A stretch of DNA of 64,000 bases from Desulfurobacterium sp. TC5-1. GTDB taxonomy: Bacteria; Aquificota; Aquificia; Desulfurobacteriales; Desulfurobacteriaceae. Each line of letters opens with the position of its first letter. Position 1 is the stretch's first letter. Location: positions 1,047,087-1,111,086 of the forward strand of contig NZ_ATXC01000001.1 of NCBI RefSeq assembly GCF_000421485.1. Reading direction: 5' to 3'. Position numbers and translations under genes: made by a program. Shown piece by piece: positions 58,675-64,000 of this stretch. Under the pieces are notes generated by a model. The model did not search any database. It worked only from the letters and a program-made list of their open reading frames with translations, and was not told the origin of the DNA.

Positions 58675-61005
58675 TTAGTAAATCGGCTTAAATATTTTAG
58701 CAATTACCGAAAAGTTGCCGTCGGAGAGTTTGCAGAATCTTGCAGCATAAACAAAATCCGGAATTTGAGGAACCTGGTATATATAGGTACCGTTTGTGTA
58801 ATCAAGTGACCAGGTATCGTTTGCCGAACCTCCATCAGAATCTATTATATTGAACTTACACGTGCCGGTGGCGTTGAATGAGGCCGGATCCCACGTCAAT
58901 ATGATGTCAAATCCCGAGTAGGAGGATATGGCATACGCTGTTTCATTTCCGACTATGTTTACAGAGATGTTAATATCTTCTCTTTCCCCCCTATTGTAAT
59001 TAATGGCATATCCGTTGATATCAGGAGCCATGTTGATTAAATATTGTAACGGGAGTGCTTTATCGGATGTTGTGAATTCTACTGTTCTGTTATTGGATAA
59101 AACGACGGTTGCTCTTTCATCCCAGTCTGTTGTAAAGTTTGCGCTGTTTTTGAAAACATCCATGTTCAGTTTGCCCGTTTTTACCACTGGTTTAAACGTA
59201 TAGCTGTCTATTTCTGAGTTTAATTTGAAAACCTTACCGATCTCCAGACTTCGCTGGCTGTTGTAACACAAAACTCTTATGTATTCGGTTCCGTCTGGAA
59301 TTGATGTTTCGAGAAACGGAACCGATGACGGCAGTTCTTTAACGGAGTAGAGCGGTTCTTTTGCCCCTTTTATTATGAAATATTCTCCTATCGGTGAAGT
59401 CTCTTCAACGTAAGGGTAACCTTTAACGGTGGCATTGCTCAAGAAGTCAACATCACAAAAGTCCACGATAGCGGGGTTAACATCTACAAGCATTTTCAGT
59501 GTTCCGTTTGACAGGCTGTAATCTATATTGCATGTTTCAGATAAAAGTGATGGGTTAAAGCTGAAAGAGAGGGAATTTCCACTTACGGAAATCGGCGTTT
59601 TTACTTTTATAAACTTTCCTTCCGGTGTAATGCCTTCGAGTATTCCCGTGCTGTTTGACGTTACGGTTTTGTTGGATGTAATGATCCCCGAAAAGTCTGT
59701 GAACGGAGATAAAGCTGCTATTTTTGCGCAGACAGAAGAGTAACCGTCCGGGTTTGTGAAATCTATTACCGGATGCAGTTCAGTGCCGTTCATGATTGTC
59801 TGAAAAATCGCAGCCTGCGTTCCGTTTAGCAGGTCGTCAAGGGCCGCGACTGTCAGTACAAACGGCTCGGGAAGTGTTTCGTTGAATGTGTAGTTGTACG
59901 TGTTTACGGTGTAGTTTCCGGGAAATACAGGCATTTGAACACCGAACGTTTCAAATGTAAAGTAGCTGTCGCCTGTTTTACCGTATTCCGGAAAGATGAA
60001 GATGCTGTCAAGGTTTGTATTTACTGTGAAATTTCCGTTGTAAGCGATTTCGGTTGCCGGGTAGAAGATTCCCTTAAAGTAACCGGAGTAGCTACAGGTT
60101 GTATTTACAAATTGGGGAATGTTCACGGAAACCGTTGTATCATTTTCGTCAATTAGAGTGATGTTGCTTGAAATTCCGCCGGACGGATAAGAGATCGTTA
60201 CATTGTCCGTTCTCAATGTTGATAGGTTGCTGTTAAAAGAATACATCTTATACGAACCGTTTCCGTTGTATTCAAACAGGGAGGATGTAAAGCCGGACAG
60301 TCCGAAAGGAGCCGTGTAATTTAAGAAAGAAAGGTCTATCCCCGATATGTATAAGTTTTCGATAAGATCGGATATGCCGTTGTTGAAAACGGAGAGAGTT
60401 CCTTTTCTCAGAATTATAGATTGAAAAAAGTCTTTCAGTATCAATTTCGTGTTATTGTATGTATCATTGTAGAAAACCTCGCCGGCGCTGCTAATGGGCA
60501 AAAAGTACTCAGAAAAAATGTCTCGAAATCCTGCAGGTGGATTATGAATAAAGTCGGCGTTTATTTCTTTTACAAAGGAAGTTATAAACGGATATTCCCC
60601 AGATGTGACATTTCCGTAGATTCCCGTTGTGACGAAAAGCTTTTTAAGTTTCACATTTACTGTTGTTTCACCGCTGATGTCTATTTTTCCAATACCAGAA
60701 TAGATCGGATATTTCAGTCCATCAATATCTCTATAAATAACAACTTCAAATATTCTGTCTGCTCCTGCCGGAACTTCTAAGACAAATGTATGGGCACCGC
60801 CAGAAATATCATCCCACTCTCTAACGATGGGATTTATATCTAAAGAATCAATGGTTATCTTTACATCATATAAAAATTCAGCCTTTTCCACCGGTATGGA
60901 TACATTTATGCGCAGGTTTCCCATATTATCGGAGGAAAGAGTGGAGTAGCCACACGAAAATAGTATTGAGCTAATAAAACAGATAAGTAATGAGAGCTTT
61001 CGCAC
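58675..61005 (-). CDS. Large exported lipoprotein, unknown function
   Basis: A 776-residue lipoprotein with lipobox LFSCG at residue 18. The N-terminal 110 residues look like an Ig-type module (NLRINVSIPVEKAEFLYDVKITIDSL); the remainder is beta-rich, with high Asn, Thr and Ser content and many Asn-x-Thr/Ser steps. No enzymatic motif was recognised. It is the last gene of a unit that starts with a TPR/beta-barrel protein and a FecR protein, so it may be displayed on the cell surface through that barrel (inference). Confidence 0.7.
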   Translation of the reverse strand: MRKLSLLICFISSILFSCGYSTLSSDNMGNLRINVSIPVEKAEFLYDVKITIDSLDINPIVREWDDISGGAHTFVLEVPAGADRIFEVVIYRDIDGLKYPIYSGIGKIDISGETTVNVKLKKLFVTTGIYGNVTSGEYPFITSFVKEINADFIHNPPAGFRDIFSEYFLPISSAGEVFYNDTYNNTKLILKDFFQSIILRKGTLSVFNNGISDLIENLYISGIDLSFLNYTAPFGLSGFTSSLFEYNGNGSYKMYSFNSNLSTLRTDNVTISYPSGGISSNITLIDENDTTVSVNIPQFVNTTCSYSGYFKGIFYPATEIAYNGNFTVNTNLDSIFIFPEYGKTGDSYFTFETFGVQMPVFPGNYTVNTYNYTFNETLPEPFVLTVAALDDLLNGTQAAIFQTIMNGTELHPVIDFTNPDGYSSVCAKIAALSPFTDFSGIITSNKTVTSNSTGILEGITPEGKFIKVKTPISVSGNSLSFSFNPSLLSETCNIDYSLSNGTLKMLVDVNPAIVDFCDVDFLSNATVKGYPYVEETSPIGEYFIIKGAKEPLYSVKELPSSVPFLETSIPDGTEYIRVLCYNSQRSLEIGKVFKLNSEIDSYTFKPVVKTGKLNMDVFKNSANFTTDWDERATVVLSNNRTVEFTTSDKALPLQYLINMAPDINGYAINYNRGEREDINISVNIVGNETAYAISSYSGFDIILTWDPASFNATGTCKFNIIDSDGGSANDTWSLDYTNGTYIYQVPQIPDFVYAARFCKLSDGNFSVIAKIFKPIY

Positions 61006-61016
61006 GGCTATCCTCC

Positions 61017-61751
61017 TTAGAGTCCTTCTATTGATGTGTCAGGAATTTCTATGTTGAAGTTTGCCCTGGACTTTTCAGGTTTTTCCACATCCATTTCCTC
61101 CATTATCTCCTCTTCTTTACCGTTGTAAGGTGTAAGAGAGGGATATTCTGTCTTTTCCGCTGACTCTCTCTCGTAGAAGATTTTTTTCAGCACCTCTTCA
61201 GGAGCAATTTTGGGATAGAAAAGCTTTCTTACCGGGTAAATTGTAATCATTTCACCTTTTTTAACTTCTATTAATTTTTGAGGGTAAAAGAGGTTTTTCA
61301 CTTCAACCAGTCCTGAATTTACTATCACGGTGACTCTGTTGATTGAAGAATCAACAAATAGTTCTGTCCCTTTCACTCCTATAATAGCTACGGGAGTTTT
61401 TATTATAAATTTTCCTCTGGTTCTTTTTACTATTTTATACACCACTTTTCCATATGGATTTTCTACGGCGACCGTTCCCGACGGAATGTATCTTTCAACT
61501 ATTAACCTGCTACTTTCTAACATTGTAACAGAACTTTTGTCTATAAAATTTATTGTGGCTTTACTTCTTCTTTTCGTTCTTACAACATCGCCCACATCAA
61601 AAATTCCCCTGATTTTTTTCCAGAAAATACCTTTAAATGTATCTTTTCTGACTACTTCCACCCTTCCCGTTGCTTTTACAATTTTACCCACGTATCCGTG
61701 AGCGCTGAGAGGTATTGCAAATAGAAACATTACTATCAAATATTTTTTCAT
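61017..61751 (-). CDS. Exported FecR-domain protein
   Basis: A 244-residue protein with a signal peptide (YLIVMFLFAIPLSAHG) and a FecR domain: VGKIVKATGRVEVVRKDTF, then FDVGDVVRTKRRSKATINFIDKSSVTMLESSRLIV, and a KTPVAIIGVKGTELFV block near residue 115. Without membrane helices it is not the sigma regulator type; exported FecR-domain proteins often accompany cell-surface systems. It lies 11 bases before the large lipoprotein gene and 9 bases after the TPR/barrel gene. Confidence 0.8.
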   Translation of the reverse strand: MKKYLIVMFLFAIPLSAHGYVGKIVKATGRVEVVRKDTFKGIFWKKIRGIFDVGDVVRTKRRSKATINFIDKSSVTMLESSRLIVERYIPSGTVAVENPYGKVVYKIVKRTRGKFIIKTPVAIIGVKGTELFVDSSINRVTVIVNSGLVEVKNLFYPQKLIEVKKGEMITIYPVRKLFYPKIAPEEVLKKIFYERESAEKTEYPSLTPYNGKEEEIMEEMDVEKPEKSRANFNIEIPDTSIEGL

Positions 61752-61760
61752 ATCAACCTC

Positions 61761-62951
61761 TCAAAAGCTTCCAGAGAATGTAAGTCCTGCTACGTATCTT
61801 GAATAGTTGTCTTCAAGACTACCGGAACCAAATCCCTTTTCGTATCTCAATTCCGTACTTATTTTTGTTAAGTTTGATAAACTTTTTTCAACAATAACAC
61901 TGCATCCCGGTATGATATTTCTGCTTCCGTCAGTATAGTATCTCATGTTCAGATAAGGAGTTATAAATACTGCAACCTCTGTTATATTTCTTTTTAATGT
62001 AAGAACGGTTTTTACCGCAATCTTATCCGGAAAACTTGCGAAATTTTTGTAAAGCACTGAAACTAAAATGTCTTTTATCTTTGAATTAATTTTTGCATAT
62101 AGAGCATTTTTGCTTGATGTTTCAAGGTTTATCTCGCCGCCAGCTGTAAAAGATGTGGAAAATAGGGAAAATCCTTTTAAGCCTGTTTGGAATCCAAGTA
62201 TATAGGATGAATCGTCCGTGTAGATATAATAGGGGCTCAGAGTAATTGTTTTATCATCTGATTTTCTTTCATAAAAGGGAGATAAAGAAATGTAGTCTAA
62301 AAATCTATTGTCTCTGTTTATCTGATAAGATACGAATGTTTTTACTCCCCATGAGGAATTCCTGGAAATTGCCGAATATTTAAAGCCTGTGTTAATCATC
62401 CAGCCACCGAACGTCTCCTTGAATTCATCCTCCGGTATAAACAGAGGGTTTGAGTCATATTGTATGGTAGAAAATACTTTTACAGTTTTTACAGGCAGTC
62501 CTGTTTTCAGTTTTAGTTCCGGATTTTTAATTTGTTCAGCTATTGACTTTGCCGTTTCATTTTTATTAAGTGCCCTGTAAGACAAAGCAGTCAGAAGTTT
62601 TACTTCATCAGGAACATGCCTGCCGAGCTTTTTGTATATTTCTATAACTTTCTGATAGTTTCTTCTTGAAAAGTAGATTTCTGCTAAAATTTTCCCCGTT
62701 TCGGGGAGGGGCTTTTTCTGGAAAGATAGCCGGAGAAGTCTTTCCCCTTTTTTGTAATTTCCGGTCATTAACATGGAAAATCCAAGATAAAGTAGCTCCT
62801 CTGCTGAAAGTCTCTGCTCCGGAACATTTTGGAGAATTCCAATTATTTCATCGTAGTCTTGATTTTTAAACATATTTCCTAAATTTTCTGCTGGAAAAGC
62901 GGTGCCTGTAAATACAATGAGAGATAGATATACCACTGCCAGTTTTTTCAT
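61761..62951 (-). CDS. TPR plus outer-membrane beta-barrel protein (Slam-like layout)
   Basis: A 396-residue exported protein. After the signal peptide (AVVYLSLIVFTGTAFP) residues 25-150 form TPR-like helices (LLYLGFSMLMTGNYKKGERLLRLSF, ILAEIYFSRRNYQKVIEIYKKLG). The last 240 residues show alternating beta strands with aromatic girdles and end in F (YVAGLTFSGSF), as in outer-membrane barrels. TPR followed by a barrel is the layout of Slam (DUF560) proteins that move lipoproteins to the surface, and a large lipoprotein is encoded two genes on. Family membership needs a profile search. Confidence 0.68.
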   Translation of the reverse strand: MKKLAVVYLSLIVFTGTAFPAENLGNMFKNQDYDEIIGILQNVPEQRLSAEELLYLGFSMLMTGNYKKGERLLRLSFQKKPLPETGKILAEIYFSRRNYQKVIEIYKKLGRHVPDEVKLLTALSYRALNKNETAKSIAEQIKNPELKLKTGLPVKTVKVFSTIQYDSNPLFIPEDEFKETFGGWMINTGFKYSAISRNSSWGVKTFVSYQINRDNRFLDYISLSPFYERKSDDKTITLSPYYIYTDDSSYILGFQTGLKGFSLFSTSFTAGGEINLETSSKNALYAKINSKIKDILVSVLYKNFASFPDKIAVKTVLTLKRNITEVAVFITPYLNMRYYTDGSRNIIPGCSVIVEKSLSNLTKISTELRYEKGFGSGSLEDNYSRYVAGLTFSGSF

Positions 62952-63027
62952 TAAATCCCCGTAGATGTTTTAATTAAAATTTATAATCATACAAACAGAA
63001 TATCAAGTTGGTTTAATTAAATTGAAT

Positions 63028-64000
63028 TCAAAATTCGAACCCGTAATCTTCATCCCCTTCATCAAATGTAAAGTCAGGCGGTGAGGAAGGTTTTGACTCC
63101 TCCATTATTATTGGCGGTTCTTCTTCAAGGTTCTCTTCTTCACTTTTTATAAGTTCTGTTTCTTTCAGGTTTTCAAACCTTGTAAGATCTTTTATAAAGG
63201 AAAGAGTTATCGTTCCGGTAGGACCGTTTCTCTGTTTTGCTATGATGATTTCTGCTATTCCCCTCTCTTCTGGCGGTGGATCTTTTTTGTAGACTTCCGG
63301 CCGGTGGATGAACATTACGACATCCGCATCCTGCTCTATTGAACCACTTTCTCTCAAATCTGCAAGCTGGGGTCTTTTGTCTGAACGGTGTTCAACCTGA
63401 CGGGACAGCTGGGATAGTGCTATTACAGGTATGTTCAGCTCTTTTGCCAGTCCTTTAAGGGAGCGGGAGATTTCAGATACTTCCTGTTGTCTATTTTCCG
63501 TTTTTCTTATTCCCCTCATAAGCTGAAGGTAGTCAACGATTATAAGATCGACGCTTTTTTCACTTTTAAGTCTTCTTGCTTTTGCCCTCATCTCAAGGAC
63601 GGATATGCCTGGTGTGTCGTCGATGTAGATGGGTGCTTCCCTTACTGTGTCTGCCGCTTCTATAAGTCTGTCAAGTTCCTGTGAGGACAGGAATCCAGAA
63701 CGGATTTTGTGAAGTGGAACGCCAGAGGCCTGGGCTAAAAGTCTTGTTATTAACTGCTCTTTTGACATTTCAAGTGAGAAAACGGCTACGCTTTTTCCCC
63801 TTTCAACAGCTACATTGTAGGCTATGGATAGGGCAAAGGCTGTTTTTCCCATAGATGGCCTTGCCGCTATAATTATCAGGTCTGAGTCTTGAAGTCCTGA
63901 AGTTTTGGTGTCGAGATCAGAAAAACCGGTTGGAATGCCGGTAACCATTTCTCTTTTAACGGCGAGTTCTTCTATTTCCTCAATAACTTTTGGGACGATT
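63028..64000 (-). CDS. dnaB: Replicative DNA helicase DnaB (5' end outside window)
   Basis: The C-terminal RecA-like domain of the replicative helicase; the frame is open to the window edge, so the N-terminal primase-binding domain lies beyond it. Visible motifs are [17 protein letters not shown], Walker [13 protein letters not shown], Walker [13 protein letters not shown], the [33 protein letters not shown] block, and [13 protein letters not shown]. The protein ends with an acidic tail, [11 protein letters not shown]. No intein is seen in the visible part. Confidence 0.96.
   Translation of the reverse strand, partial: IVPKVIEEIEELAVKREMVTGIPTGFSDLDTKTSGLQDSDLIIIAARPSMGKTAFALSIAYNVAVERGKSVAVFSLEMSKEQLITRLLAQASGVPLHKIRSGFLSSQELDRLIEAADTVREAPIYIDDTPGISVLEMRAKARRLKSEKSVDLIIVDYLQLMRGIRKTENRQQEVSEISRSLKGLAKELNIPVIALSQLSRQVEHRSDKRPQLADLRESGSIEQDADVVMFIHRPEVYKKDPPPEERGIAEIIIAKQRNGPTGTITLSFIKDLTRFENLKETELIKSEEENLEEEPPIIMEESKPSSPPDFTFDEGDEDYGFEF

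Overview
The window looks like a chromosomal segment of a thermophilic, chemolithotrophic, motile Gram-negative bacterium, most likely an Aquificota member of the Desulfurobacterium/Thermovibrio group. This placement is inferred from gene content: a stand-alone Ni-Fe CO dehydrogenase, futalosine-type menaquinone synthesis, an AGOG-type DNA glycosylase, an archaeal-type 3-dehydroquinate synthase II, a HAO-like octaheme cytochrome, selenocysteine tRNA, cytochrome c maturation genes and many outer-membrane lipoproteins. Base composition is A/T-rich apart from the tRNA and one GC-rich non-coding island. No rRNA, CRISPR array or intact transposase gene was seen.

Layout. 1-3.7 kb: tandem mqnE-like genes, purD (reverse) and hisG. 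3.7-11 kb: an A/T-rich run of a methyltransferase, a triple-domain GT2 glycosyltransferase, a sulfotransferase-like protein and two TPR glycosyltransferases. They lead into 11-14.4 kb: flagellin (behind a sigma-28 promoter), flaG, fliD, fliS and a small chaperone-like gene. 14.4-19.2 kb: bioD, aroK, two membrane proteins, a DUF6394 protein and a TrkA-type K+ channel. 19.3-21.4 kb: tRNA-Sec, then glnB-glnA behind a sigma-54-like site. 21.4-24.6 kb (reverse): ResB-like, CcsA-like, DUF1847 and NifX-like genes, a GC-rich structured non-coding island, and the AGOG glycosylase. 24.6-27.6 kb: an FNR-type box, cooS, a nitrous-oxide-stimulated-promoter family protein and a Crp/Fnr regulator.

27.6-38.35 kb is the most striking region: a tightly packed ten-gene reverse operon. 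It begins with CsgG/GNA1162-like lipoproteins and a related protein, continues with a SurA/parvulin-like foldase, three multiheme c-type cytochromes (6, about 6 and 8 haems; the middle one resembles the Geobacter nanowire subunit OmcS) and two beta-propeller proteins, and ends with a diguanylate cyclase. I read it as a candidate extracellular cytochrome/nanowire system with its own export and folding factors. A second diguanylate cyclase, a 68-codon gene and flgM (sigma-28 promoter) follow.

40.4-48.4 kb: yjbQ, panC, yihY; then a HAO-like octaheme cytochrome with a Crp-type site at -41.5, a rhodanese lipoprotein, pepA, a methyltransferase, a KamA-family radical SAM enzyme and a coiled-coil/RelE-like fusion. 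48.5-56.8 kb: mainly biosynthetic genes (hemL, guaA, nadA, argF, 3-dehydroquinate synthase II, hldD) with small membrane and ferredoxin genes. 56.8-64 kb (reverse): HD-GYP and metallo-beta-lactamase-fold phosphodiesterases, a large lipoprotein, a FecR protein, a TPR plus beta-barrel protein (Slam-like layout), and the 3' part of dnaB running off the window.

Overall the window joins motility control (sigma-28/FlgM, flagellin glycosylation), c-di-GMP turnover, anaerobic respiration (HAO-like protein, cytochrome maturation, menaquinone), CO metabolism and extracellular electron transfer.
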